Positions 8,111-14,961 of a stretch of DNA of 32,472 nucleotides are shown piece after piece; position 1 is the first letter of the stretch; each line of letters opens with the position of its first letter. A program made the translations under genes and the position numbers. The DNA is taken from contig CAYJIA010000025.1 of assembly GCA_964370115.1 (NCBI GenBank), positions 1-32,472 of the forward strand, read 5' to 3'. The stretch comes from SIG603 sp964370115. GTDB taxonomy: Bacteria > Bacillota > Clostridia > Oscillospirales > Acutalibacteraceae. Below the pieces are notes generated by a model, which worked only from the letters and a program-made list of their open reading frames with translations, was not told where the DNA came from and made no database searches.

Positions 8111-9505
8111 ATGTCAAAAGTAGAAATTTCTAAGATTTATAACGATATGCAAAGTTTTGAAAACGAGCTTGTCACAATAAATGGTTGGGTAAAAACTATA
8201 AGAGATTCTAAAACTTTAGGGTTCATTGAAATAAACGACGGTAGCTGTTTTAAAGGTATTCAAGTAGTGTTTGAGGCAGATAAAATCGATAATTTTGCAG
8301 AGATTGCAAAGCAAAACGTAGGTGCGGCACTTTGTGTTTCTGGTACGCTTCTTTTAACACCACAGGCAAAACAGCCTTTTGAAATTCAAGCTACAGAAAT
8401 TAAAGTCGAGGGTGAGTCAACACCAGAATATCCTCTTCAAAAGAAAAGACACAGCGTAGAGTATCTAAGAACGATTGCACACTTAAGACCTAGAACAAAT
8501 TTATTTTCCGCGGCATTTAGAATTCGCTCAGCGGCGGCTTTTGCAATACACAAGTTTTTTAACGAAAATGGATATGTGTATTCACACACACCAATAATTA
8601 CAGGCAGTGACTGCGAGGGTGCAGGCGAGATGTTCAAAGTGACTACTATGGACTTTGAAAATATGCCAAAAACAGAAGACGGAAAAATTGATTTTAGCAA
8701 AGACTTCTTCCAAAAAGAAACTTCTCTTACAGTATCTGGTCAACTTGCAGCAGAATGTATGGCACTTGCATTTGGAAAAACATATACTTTCGGACCTACT
8801 TTTAGGGCGGAAAAATCTTACACAGGACGCCATGCGGCTGAGTTTTGGATGATAGAGCCAGAGATTGCATTTGCCGACTTAAACGACGATATGGAAGTCA
8901 TAGAGGCAATGGTAAAGGCGATAATCGAGCATGTACTAAAAACTTGCCCACAAGACATAGATTTCTGTAATCAATTTGTAGACAAAGGGCTAAAAGAAAG
9001 ACTAAATCATGTATTAAGCTCAGATTTTGCTAAAGTGACATATACAGATGCTATCGAGATATTAAAGGCAAATGATGATAATTTTGAATTTAAAGTGCAC
9101 TGGGGCATGGACCTTCAAACAGAGCACGAAAGGTATCTTGCTGAAACACATTTTAGAAAACCTGTGTTTGTTACGGATTATCCAAAAGACATAAAGGCGT
9201 TTTATATGCGTCTTAACGACGACGGAAAAACTGTTGCTGCGGTAGATATGCTTGCGGCGGGCATAGGCGAACTAGTAGGCGGAAGCCAGCGTGAAGAAAG
9301 ACTTGATGTGCTACTAGACAGAATAGCAGAAATGGGTCTTGATAAAGAAGACTACTGGTGGTATTTAGAGCTTAGAAAATTCGGAAGCGTAAAACATGCG
9401 GGATTTGGCCTAGGTTTTGAAAGAATGATTATGTATTTGACAGGTATTCCAAACATAAGAGACGTAATACCATTCCCAAGAACAGCAGGCTCTGCGGAGT
9501 TTTAA
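8111..9505 (+). CDS. asnS: Asparaginyl-tRNA synthetase
   Basis: AsnS charges tRNA-Asn with asparagine in the cytosol. The 464-residue length is standard. An N-terminal OB-fold anticodon-binding domain (about 1-105, ITINGWVKTIRDS-type strand) is followed by a class II catalytic core. Motif 2 is visible as PTFRAEKSYTGRHAAEFWMIEPE. Motif 3 is at the C-terminus as GFGLGFERMIMYLTGIPNIR, ending in the family-typical PFPRTAGSAEF. The sequence fits AsnRS rather than AspRS because of its overall length and these C-terminal residues. The gene is monocistronic with its own promoter and a following terminator. Confidence 0.96.
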   Translation: MSKVEISKIYNDMQSFENELVTINGWVKTIRDSKTLGFIEINDGSCFKGIQVVFEADKIDNFAEIAKQNVGAALCVSGTLLLTPQAKQPFEIQATEIKVEGESTPEYPLQKKRHSVEYLRTIAHLRPRTNLFSAAFRIRSAAAFAIHKFFNENGYVYSHTPIITGSDCEGAGEMFKVTTMDFENMPKTEDGKIDFSKDFFQKETSLTVSGQLAAECMALAFGKTYTFGPTFRAEKSYTGRHAAEFWMIEPEIAFADLNDDMEVIEAMVKAIIEHVLKTCPQDIDFCNQFVDKGLKERLNHVLSSDFAKVTYTDAIEILKANDDNFEFKVHWGMDLQTEHERYLAETHFRKPVFVTDYPKDIKAFYMRLNDDGKTVAAVDMLAAGIGELVGGSQREERLDVLLDRIAEMGLDKEDYWWYLELRKFGSVKHAGFGLGFERMIMYLTGIPNIRDVIPFPRTAGSAEF

Positions 9506-9544
9506 TATTAAAAGAGAGAGCTTATTTTAAAAGCTTAGAATTAT

Positions 9545-9590
9545 AAAAAATGTCGCAAATGATTAAATTCATTTGCGACATTTCTCGTAT
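9545..9590. terminator. Bidirectional terminator between asnS and the dsrE-like gene
   Basis: Fifteen-base arms AAATGTCGCAAATGA (9548-9562) and TCATTTGCGACATTT (9569-9583) pair perfectly around the loop TTAAAT. The T run is better on the minus strand (TTTTTTATAA), but the hairpin lies between convergent genes and can serve both. Its TGTCGCAAATG core recurs in the hairpin at 28421. Confidence 0.88.
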
Positions 9591-9619
9591 TAAGATTTTT
9601 ATGTGTCGAGGTGACTTTC

Positions 9620-9955
9620 TTAAATCGTAATTAATTTTTCGTCTTCTTTTAAAATTTCAGTAAGTGGTATTCCCATGGGTTTTACATCTATGCCTAAGTT
9701 GTCTAAGTCTTCTTTAACACCAAGATTTATGGCGCAAGACACGCAAGCTAGTACATTTACTCCTGCCTCCATGCAAAGTTTTACTTTTTCTTGAATTTGC
9801 TTGTCGGTTGCAACAAGTTTTGCAGTAGCGCCCCAAATAATAAGGTCGATTTCATCCCACCATCTGTTGAGTTTTGCATTGCGAGAGTACATCAAAACCA
9901 TATTATGTGCGGTGTCTACATTGTCATTAGTCCATAAAATATTCAGTTTGCTCAT
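9620..9955 (-). CDS. DsrE/DsrF-like small sulfur-relay family protein
   Basis: This 111-residue protein has the Rossmann-like DsrE fold pattern. It starts LNILWTNDNVDTAHNMV, followed by DEIDLIIWGATAKLVATD and GVNVLACVSCAINLGV. Cysteines at C61, C71 and C74 are present, and C71/C74 occupy the region where DsrE-family proteins often carry a reactive Cys. Proteins of this family transfer sulfur or sense redox state, but the substrate here is unknown. It lies 17 bp downstream of the HxlR-type regulator in the same direction, so the two form a two-gene operon. This suggests a thiol or electrophile response, which is inference. It is not part of a dsr or tus cluster. Confidence 0.75.
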   Translation of the reverse strand: MSKLNILWTNDNVDTAHNMVLMYSRNAKLNRWWDEIDLIIWGATAKLVATDKQIQEKVKLCMEAGVNVLACVSCAINLGVKEDLDNLGIDVKPMGIPLTEILKEDEKLITI

Positions 9956-9972
9956 TTTGTGTAGTCCTTTCT

Positions 9973-10311
9973 TTAAGAAACAGACGATAAATCTGTTTGC
10001 ATTGTAGCCTTATACGTAAGTCCCCAGGTTGCGAGTGCGCCTATTATTGGCTCTAGGCTCTTGCCTAAAGAAGTTAGAGAGTACTCAACCTTTGGTGGAA
10101 CTACGGGGTATACCTCGCGGTTTACAAGGCCGTTTTCTTCCATTTGCCTGAGGTTTGAAGTTAAGACTTTTTGTGAAATTCCTTCAAGTGATTTTTTAAG
10201 CTCGCCAAAGCGCTTGGTGCCATTGGTTAAATCACGTAAAATAAGTATCTTCCATTTATCACCGATAAGTGCAAGCGTGATTTCGACAGGGCAGTTTGGT
10301 AAGTTTTGCAT
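9973..10311 (-). CDS. HxlR-family winged-helix transcriptional regulator
   Basis: This 112-residue protein is typical of the HxlR/YodB/HypR family. It has LIGDKWKILILRDLTNGTKRF in the first helix region, ISQKVLTSNLRQMEENGLV as the recognition helix, and a wing containing PPKVEYSLTSLG. The N-terminal Cys (C7 in NCPVE) is the conserved residue that several family members use to sense disulfide or electrophile stress. It starts at the ATG at 10311 with CGGAGGA upstream and a strong promoter. It heads an operon with the dsrE-like gene and probably regulates itself. Which signal it senses cannot be read from the sequence. Confidence 0.9.
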   Translation of the reverse strand: MQNLPNCPVEITLALIGDKWKILILRDLTNGTKRFGELKKSLEGISQKVLTSNLRQMEENGLVNREVYPVVPPKVEYSLTSLGKSLEPIIGALATWGLTYKATMQTDLSSVS

Positions 10312-10340
10312 AAAATATTCCTCCGATAATTAATACACTA

Positions 10341-10369
10341 ATTATAAACCTATTTTAGAAATTTTGCAA
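10341..10369 (-). promoter_or_regulatory. Promoter of the hxlR-dsrE operon with possible operator
   Basis: On the minus strand, TTGCAA (10369-10364), a 17 bp spacer and TATAAT (10346-10341). Immediately downstream, TAATTA and TTAATTA flank GTGTA, an AT-rich near-palindrome that could be the HxlR operator. The operator part is a weak guess. Confidence 0.65.
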
Positions 10370-10389
10370 TTGGAAATTTGACGGTAGAC

Positions 10390-10541
10390 CGAAAAAAACT
10401 TTTTTTCGTGCAAAAAGTTTTCTCTTTTGCACTTTGTGCAAAATTCACTTTCAAAAATGCGTTTCTAAGGATAAGATTTCGTTTTCTGCGGAAAACGTTT
10501 TGCGTGTCGAGGCTCTCGACAAATTTTTTGAAAAAAATTTA
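10390..10541. other. Hairpin-rich intergenic segment without a gene
   Basis: In the 325 bp between the hxlR start and the isomerase stop I see no convincing gene. Five or more inverted repeats lie in series. AAAACTTTTT (10395-10404) can pair with AAAAAGTTTT (10412-10421). GTGCAAAA (10408-10415) competes by pairing with TTTTGCAC (10425-10432), whose TTTGCAC can instead pair with GTGCAAA (10436-10442). Further on are CGTTTTC/GAAAACG (10480-10486/10491-10497), TGTCGAG/CTCGACA (10505-10511/10515-10521) and AAATTTTTT/AAAAAATTT (about 10521-10540). It may be a small structured RNA, an attenuator relic or a degenerate dispersed element. Confidence 0.45.
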
Positions 10542-10551
10542 GTAAAACTTT

Positions 10552-10583
10552 TAATAAAAAGTCCGAAGGGTTTTCGCCACCAC
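10552..10583 (-). repeat. Dispersed TCCGAAGG element, copy 1
   Basis: The plus-strand core TCCGAAGGGTTTTCGCCACC is closely matched at 12912-12930. Both copies lie in intergenic DNA with an A run on the left. On the minus strand each reads GGTGG..CCTTCGGA..TTTTT. The hairpin in this copy is degenerate. Confidence 0.45.
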
Positions 10584-10598
10584 TTTTCTCTCCTAACT

Positions 10599-10635
10599 AA
10601 AAAAGACATATGGCAAACTGCCATATGTCTTTTAT
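10599..10635. terminator. Bidirectional terminator after the isomerase-like gene
   Basis: AAAAGACATATGGCA (10601-10615) pairs perfectly with TGCCATATGTCTTTT (10619-10633) around a three-base AAC loop. T runs exist on both strands. It lies just past the stop of the minus-strand isomerase gene. Confidence 0.9.
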
Positions 10636-10636
10636 T

Positions 10637-11497
10637 TTATAGATTTTCTTTAATCCATTTAACGTCGTCTTTTAGACAAGCTACTCTGTCTTTTGGTTCA
10701 TTATAGCTTCCTTCACGCTCAACAACATAAATAACGTCGCCGTCCCATTGTGCATCTGCGGCAGCTTTTACAGCTTTCCAGTCGACTATACCTGTGCCTT
10801 GCGCCACATTTAGTCTTTGATGCTCTTCCCACATAGCTATAAGCTCTGGAGGGAAAACAGGGTTTCCGTTTTCGTCTTTTGTTATATTGTATTTTGGTTT
10901 GTCGTCATGACGTGACTGCGGTTTACCGTCAACGCCTGTAACAGCACCATTTTCTTTGATGTGAATTGCAGCAATTCTGCCTTTGTGTTTGTTGATGTAC
11001 TCAACAGGATCAAGTCCCGCTGCACTTACCCAACCACAGTCAAGCTCAATAACAACAGTCTCAGGGTCTGTGTTTTCAATTAACCAGTCCATAAGATATT
11101 TACCCTCGTCCACATAGAATTCTTCTGTGTGGTTGTGGTAACCTGTTTTTATTCCGAAAGCCGCAGCTTTTTTACCAAAAGTGTTAAGATCATTTGCAAG
11201 CTCCAAAGCCTCTGCCTTGCAGTTGAATTTAGCCATAGGTACTATCATGTACTTTACGCCAAGCTTTGCAAGATAGGGGAGTTGTTTGTCAAGTTGGTCT
11301 AAACCAACATGAGCAGAAAGAGCTTTTACACCTGCGTCGTCTAAAGCTTTTTTAAAGTCTTCTACAGGAAGGTCATCATAACCACCTGCAAGCTCTACTA
11401 AATTAAAGCCAAGTTCGCCACTTACTTTTACTCTTTCAAGTAAATTAAGCTCGCAATCAGATGTATAGGAAAATAATTGAACACCAAAGTTATTCAT
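10637..11497 (-). CDS. Sugar phosphate isomerase/epimerase-like TIM-barrel protein
   Basis: This 286-residue protein belongs to the xylose isomerase-like / AP endonuclease family 2 TIM-barrel superfamily (IolE, IolI and relatives). Metal-site motifs are visible: ELAGG near residue 36, SAHVG near 61, the GYHNHTEEF loop, VIELDCGWV, the AAIHIKENG strand and the late VVEREGS. These match the Glu/Asp/His metal ligands of sugar isomerases. The substrate is unknown. It lies 22 bp downstream of a Gfo/Idh/MocA oxidoreductase, a common pairing in inositol and modified-sugar catabolism, so the two probably act in sequence on one polyol or keto-sugar. A bidirectional terminator follows. It is not a full iol cluster. 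Confidence 0.85.
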   Translation of the reverse strand: MNNFGVQLFSYTSDCELNLLERVKVSGELGFNLVELAGGYDDLPVEDFKKALDDAGVKALSAHVGLDQLDKQLPYLAKLGVKYMIVPMAKFNCKAEALELANDLNTFGKKAAAFGIKTGYHNHTEEFYVDEGKYLMDWLIENTDPETVVIELDCGWVSAAGLDPVEYINKHKGRIAAIHIKENGAVTGVDGKPQSRHDDKPKYNITKDENGNPVFPPELIAMWEEHQRLNVAQGTGIVDWKAVKAAADAQWDGDVIYVVEREGSYNEPKDRVACLKDDVKWIKENL

Positions 11498-11519
11498 TTA
11501 AACACCAAATACCTTTCAA

Positions 11520-12632
11520 TTAGAAGTATACAGGTTTGCCTGACTCTGATGATTTGTAGATAGCGTCAAGAATTTTTGTAACTACTAGAGATTGGTCAGC
11601 TGTAACGAATATTTCGCCTTCGCCTTTAAGAGCATTTGCCCAAATTGTAGCTTCCTCTGATTTTGGAGCAGGACCTGCTGTGAAACCAGGGATATAAGGG
11701 CTGATTTTTTTACCAACCATAGTTGTTGATGATTGCTCGCCTACAACGTGAACAAGTCTAGCTTGATTTTCTAGTGTATCAAGTCCGCCTTTTGTTCCGC
11801 AGATCATAGCAGAAGCTTCGTTATTAGCAATGTTGTCAGGAGCATTGATAGCCCATGATGCACGTAGGTTAATAACTGCGCCGTTTTTCATTTTGATTTG
11901 GCCAACAGCTGAATCTTCAACTTCATAAGTTTTGTTATCCCAGCTTACTTGTTGTCCCATAGGTCCTGTTTGACCTTGCTCGTTTGGATTTAGTAGAGTA
12001 CCTAGTTTTTCAAAAGATGTACCTACAACATAGTCAACTTCGTAGTTGTCCATTAGCCAAAGTGTTAGATCAAGAGCGTGAGTACCGATATCGATTAGCG
12101 GTCCGCCACCTTGTTTTGATTTGTCTGTGAATACGCCCCATGTTGGAACACCACGACGACGAAGATAAGTAGCTTCTGCATAGTATGCATCGCCTACCCA
12201 GCCTTCTTCCATAACTTTTTTAGCAACTTTGTTTACTGGGAAGTGACGGTATTGGTAACCGATAGTTAGCATTTTACCTGTTTTATCTCTTGCAGCAACC
12301 ATTCTCTCTGCATCTTCAACAGTTGCAGCCATTGGTTTTTCACAAAGAACGTGTTTGCCAGCTTCTAGAGCAGCAACAGTGATTTCGCTGTGAGCTACGT
12401 TTGGTGTTAAAACATGAACTGCATCGATTGTAGGATCAGCTAGTAGCTCTTTATAATCCTCATAAACTTTTGCATCTTCTGTACCATATTCTTTAGCTGC
12501 TTTTTCAGCTCTTTCTAAAACTAGGTCGCAGAATGCTACCATGTCTATTCCTTCTTGTACTGCCATGCCTGGGAAATGTTTACCGTTAGCGATGCCACCG
12601 CATCCGATAAATCCAACTCTTACGTTTGCCAT
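11520..12632 (-). CDS. Gfo/Idh/MocA-family NAD(P)-dependent oxidoreductase
   Basis: This 370-residue enzyme has an N-terminal Rossmann fold (VRVGFIGCGGIANGKHFPGM). The catalytic-site motif is CEKPMAATVEDAERM. The C-terminal substrate domain carries GGGPLIDIGTHALDLTLWL, where Asp and His complete the active site of the family. Members oxidise sugars, inositols or their derivatives, and the exact substrate here cannot be assigned. The start has an AAGGAGGACA ribosome binding site and a strong promoter with a repeated operator-like motif. It is the first gene of the two-gene operon with the isomerase-like protein. A second, distinct member of the family lies at 27357. Confidence 0.92.
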   Translation of the reverse strand: MANVRVGFIGCGGIANGKHFPGMAVQEGIDMVAFCDLVLERAEKAAKEYGTEDAKVYEDYKELLADPTIDAVHVLTPNVAHSEITVAALEAGKHVLCEKPMAATVEDAERMVAARDKTGKMLTIGYQYRHFPVNKVAKKVMEEGWVGDAYYAEATYLRRRGVPTWGVFTDKSKQGGGPLIDIGTHALDLTLWLMDNYEVDYVVGTSFEKLGTLLNPNEQGQTGPMGQQVSWDNKTYEVEDSAVGQIKMKNGAVINLRASWAINAPDNIANNEASAMICGTKGGLDTLENQARLVHVVGEQSSTTMVGKKISPYIPGFTAGPAPKSEEATIWANALKGEGEIFVTADQSLVVTKILDAIYKSSESGKPVYF

Positions 12633-12681
12633 TGGGGTTGTCCTCCTTTAATTTATGCGGAAAAAATTTTCACACCTCATA

Positions 12682-12711
12682 ATGATGTCAGTCCGCAAGT
12701 CTATGATGTCA
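12682..12711 (-). promoter_or_regulatory. Operator-like direct repeats ATGATGTCA
   Basis: Two exact ATGATGTCA copies (plus-strand reading) at 12682-12690 and 12703-12711 start 21 bp apart, two DNA turns. The second abuts the -10 box and the first lies in the early transcribed region. This layout suits a repressor binding one face of the DNA. Confidence 0.5.
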
Positions 12712-12739
12712 TTTTATAACAAAGAATAAGACTTGTAAA
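12711..12739 (-). promoter_or_regulatory. Promoter of the Gfo/Idh-isomerase operon
   Basis: On the minus strand, TTTACA (12739-12734), a 17 bp spacer and TAAAAT (12716-12711), with about 75 bp of leader before the ATG at 12632. Confidence 0.65.
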
Positions 12740-12873
12740 GACTTTTTTAGTAAAAAATTAATAATAAATTGTTAAATTGCAATTTATAGTAAAAGATTAT
12801 ATATAAATTGTATGTTTCTATACAAATTTTCAATTAATTTAGAGTTGAGAACGTAAAATTCAAAATGAATGTG

Positions 12874-12899
12874 AAAATGGAGCCGGTCGGCTCCATTTT
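12874..12899. terminator. GC-rich hairpin, probable terminator
   Basis: AAAATGGAGCC (12874-12884) pairs perfectly with GGCTCCATTTT (12889-12899) around the loop GGTC. The T runs in the arms are short on both strands. On the minus strand it lies beyond the proS terminator and may be a backup. Confidence 0.6.
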
Positions 12900-12904
12900 A
12901 TATG

Positions 12905-12932
12905 ATTAAAAATCCGAAGGATTTCCACCACA
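12905..12932 (-). terminator. proS terminator, second copy of the TCCGAAGG element
   Basis: On the minus strand, AAATCC (12924-12919) pairs with GGATTT (12915-12910) around TTC, followed by a T run. This lies about 40 bp past the proS stop. The same TCCGAAGG core with a downstream CCACCA occurs at 10562-10582, so the terminator sits in a repeated element. Confidence 0.65.
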
Positions 12933-12965
12933 ACTATTAACTATTAATTAGTAATTATTAATTAC

Positions 12966-14405
12966 TTAGTATTGTTTACCCCAATACACCATATGTTTTG
13001 CTTCTTTTCCACAGCATACACAAGTGTCGGCTAGGTTTTCTTCCTCAAAAGGAATACATCTTGATTTTACTCCACCTGTTTCGTCTTTTAGCTTTTCTTC
13101 ACAAGCGCTGTCGCCACACCACATAGCTTTAATAAAGCCTGGTTTTGTGTTAGAGGTTTCAATAAAATCATCATAGTTTGTAGCGACAAAAGTTTTTTCG
13201 CTTAGATTATTAAGCGCCCTTTCATACATAGCATCATGAATTTTATCGAGTAAGTTTTGGATTTCTTCTTCAATGTTATCTAGACTTACAAAATGTTTCT
13301 CTCTTGTGTCACGTCTTACAAGCACGCATTGGCCTTTTTCGATGTCCTTAGGACCCATTTCTAGTCTTAGTGGCACACCTATCATCTCGTATTGGCTAAA
13401 TTTCCAACCGGGTGAGTTGTCAGAAGCGTCAAGTTTCATTCTGAATTTTTCTTCTAAACGCTCGTATAAAGCCTTGCAGTTATCTAAAACGCCCTCTTTA
13501 TGCTGTGCTATAGGAAGTATAACTACTTGTATAGGAGCAAGTCTTGGAGGCATTACAAGGCCGTTGTCATCACCGTGAACCATTATAACAGCACCTATCA
13601 TTCTTGTTGATACGCCCCAAGAAGTTTGGTGAGGATATTGTTGTTTATTGTCTCTGCCTGTAAATGTTATATTAAAGCTTTTTGAGAAACCGTCACCAAA
13701 GTAGTGAGTCGTACCACCTTGAAGAGCAACGCCGTTGTGCATCATAGGCTCTATAGTATAGGTAGCAACAGCACCTGCAAATTTCTCTTTTTCTGTCTTT
13801 TTACCAGTAACAGCAGGGATAGCTAGAGTTTCGGCATAAAAATCTCTGTAAATATCAAGGATTTTTAGTGTTTCCTCTTCAGCCTCAGCCTGTGTCTCGT
13901 GCATTGTGTGACCCTCTTGCCATAAAAACTCAGAAGAGCGCAGGAAAGGTCTTGTGGTTTTTTCCCAGCGCATAACAGAACACCACTGATTATAAAGCTT
14001 TGGTAGGTCTCTATAAGACTGGATTATTCTTTGGTAGTGGTCACAAAATAAAACCTCACTTGTAGGTCTTATGCAAAGTCTTTCAGAAAGTTTTTCGTCT
14101 CCACCGTGGGTTACCCAAGCAACCTCAGGAGCAAAACCCTCTACGTGGTCTTTTTCTTTTTGTAGTAGGCTTTCTGGTATAAGCATAGGCATATAAACAT
14201 TTTCGTGCCCTGTCTTTTTAAATCTCTTATCCAAATCTTTTTGGATGTTTTCCCAAATTGCATAGCCGTAAGGTTGTAGTATCATAGAGCCCTTAACTCC
14301 AGAATAGTCCATAAGTTGAGCTTTTTTCACAACGTCGGTGTACCACTGTGCAAAATCAACTTCCATAGAAGTAATATCGTCAACCATCTTTTTTTGGTTT
14401 GCCAT
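12966..14405 (-). CDS. proS: Prolyl-tRNA synthetase, archaeal/eukaryal type
   Basis: ProS charges tRNA-Pro with proline. At 479 residues it is the short archaeal/eukaryal-type form found in many Clostridia, lacking the editing insertion of the longer bacterial type (about 570 residues). Class II motifs are visible: RPTSEVLFC, the motif 2 region RSSEFLWQEGHT, and the late WGVSTRMIGAVIMVHGDDNG. The C-terminal zinc-binding-like domain keeps several Cys (CGDSACEEK, DTCVCCGKE). The protein ends in the family-typical aromatic tail YWGKQY. I start at the ATG at 14405 because GAAGGGA lies 10 nt before it. The in-frame TTG at 14414 would sit directly on that site. No T-box leader is visible. Confidence 0.95.
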   Translation of the reverse strand: MANQKKMVDDITSMEVDFAQWYTDVVKKAQLMDYSGVKGSMILQPYGYAIWENIQKDLDKRFKKTGHENVYMPMLIPESLLQKEKDHVEGFAPEVAWVTHGGDEKLSERLCIRPTSEVLFCDHYQRIIQSYRDLPKLYNQWCSVMRWEKTTRPFLRSSEFLWQEGHTMHETQAEAEEETLKILDIYRDFYAETLAIPAVTGKKTEKEKFAGAVATYTIEPMMHNGVALQGGTTHYFGDGFSKSFNITFTGRDNKQQYPHQTSWGVSTRMIGAVIMVHGDDNGLVMPPRLAPIQVVILPIAQHKEGVLDNCKALYERLEEKFRMKLDASDNSPGWKFSQYEMIGVPLRLEMGPKDIEKGQCVLVRRDTREKHFVSLDNIEEEIQNLLDKIHDAMYERALNNLSEKTFVATNYDDFIETSNTKPGFIKAMWCGDSACEEKLKDETGGVKSRCIPFEEENLADTCVCCGKEAKHMVYWGKQY

Positions 14406-14437
14406 AATTTTCAAATCCCTTCGTAAATAATGTGAAT

Positions 14438-14466
14438 ATTATATACTTAAACTGCGGTAAATGCAA
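14438..14466 (-). promoter_or_regulatory. proS promoter
   Basis: On the minus strand, TTGCAT (14466-14461), a 17 bp spacer and TATAAT (14443-14438), just after the acpP terminator. proS is therefore transcribed independently of acpP, with only about a 25 nt leader. Confidence 0.75.
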
Positions 14467-14478
14467 GCTTTTTTGCAT

Positions 14479-14506
14479 AAAAAACCGCCTCTAATTAAAG
14501 AGGCGG
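14479..14506 (-). terminator. acpP terminator
   Basis: On the minus strand, CCGCCTCT (14506-14499) pairs with AGAGGCGG (14492-14485) with a six-base loop, followed by TTTTTT. It lies 15 bp past the acpP stop. Confidence 0.92.
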
Positions 14507-14520
14507 AGATTATCAAAATC

Positions 14521-14748
14521 TTATTGGTGATCTTCAATGTATGAAACGATAGCGCCAACAGTTTTAATTCCTTCAACTTCTGTATCAGGGATTTCAACTT
14601 CAAACTCATCTTCTATAGACATAAGTAGGTCTACAACGTCAAGTGAGTCAGCACCAAGATCATCAGCAAGTGTAGTTTCAAGTGTGATTGAATCTTCCTC
14701 AACATCAAATTGATCGCTAAGAATTGATTTTAGTTTTTCAAATACCAT
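14521..14748 (-). CDS. acpP: Acyl carrier protein
   Basis: This 75-residue acidic protein carries fatty-acyl chains as thioesters on phosphopantetheine during fatty acid synthesis. The attachment serine is S35 in LGADSLDVVDLLM, the canonical DSL motif, preceded by TTLADD and followed by the acidic helix EDEFEVEIPD. The start has AAGGAGGAACC upstream. The gene has its own promoter and terminator, with no fab genes next to it. A dedicated ACP for a specialised pathway is possible but unlikely, because the sequence is close to the housekeeping type. Confidence 0.95.
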   Translation of the reverse strand: MVFEKLKSILSDQFDVEEDSITLETTLADDLGADSLDVVDLLMSIEDEFEVEIPDTEVEGIKTVGAIVSYIEDHQ

Positions 14749-14774
14749 AATTGGTTCCTCCTTAAAATGTAGCT

Positions 14775-14803
14775 ATATAATAAAATAGCAAGTTTATAGA
14801 CAA
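14775..14803 (-). promoter_or_regulatory. acpP promoter
   Basis: On the minus strand, TTGTCT (14803-14798), a 17 bp spacer and TTATAT (14780-14775), about 27 bp before the ATG. The -10 is off consensus. The divergent aroK promoter in the same gap is not clear. Confidence 0.45.
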
Positions 14804-14961
14804 GCAAATGTTTTTATGATACAATTCATAAAGTAAGCTTACCTTTTCTCTTATTGTATTTATATTGCTTTTATTTGTCAATACAAAATTGAATATTTTT
14901 TATTTTAATTTGAAATATAAGCGAAAGGACAGCAAAGAAAATTTTATTGGAGTCGGTTAAA

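Larger units (their letters stand above)
12633..12965. other. Intergenic gap between proS and the Gfo/Idh operon
   Basis: The 333 bp hold the 5' leader, direct repeats and promoter of the minus-strand oxidoreductase operon (12633-12739), about 130 bp of AT-rich sequence in which I see nothing specific (12740-12873), a GC-rich hairpin (12874-12899), the proS terminator within a dispersed element (12905-12932), and an AT-rich run of TTAATTA-like motifs up to the proS stop. Confidence 0.7.

Noticed and set aside
10434..10706. 90-codon plus-strand ORF over the hairpin region and isomerase 3' end
   Set aside because: It crosses several hairpins and a strong bidirectional terminator, with no ribosome binding site and no protein-like pattern.
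14406..14480. T-box leader for proS, and one for asnS at 8041-8110
   Set aside because: The predicted leaders are only about 25-35 nt long and show no specifier loop or T-box consensus.
14947..14961. Upstream TTG starts for aroK (and similarly ispD, proS and the surface protein)
   Set aside because: In each case the in-frame TTG falls on or next to the purine-rich ribosome binding site of a downstream ATG, so the ATG is preferred.
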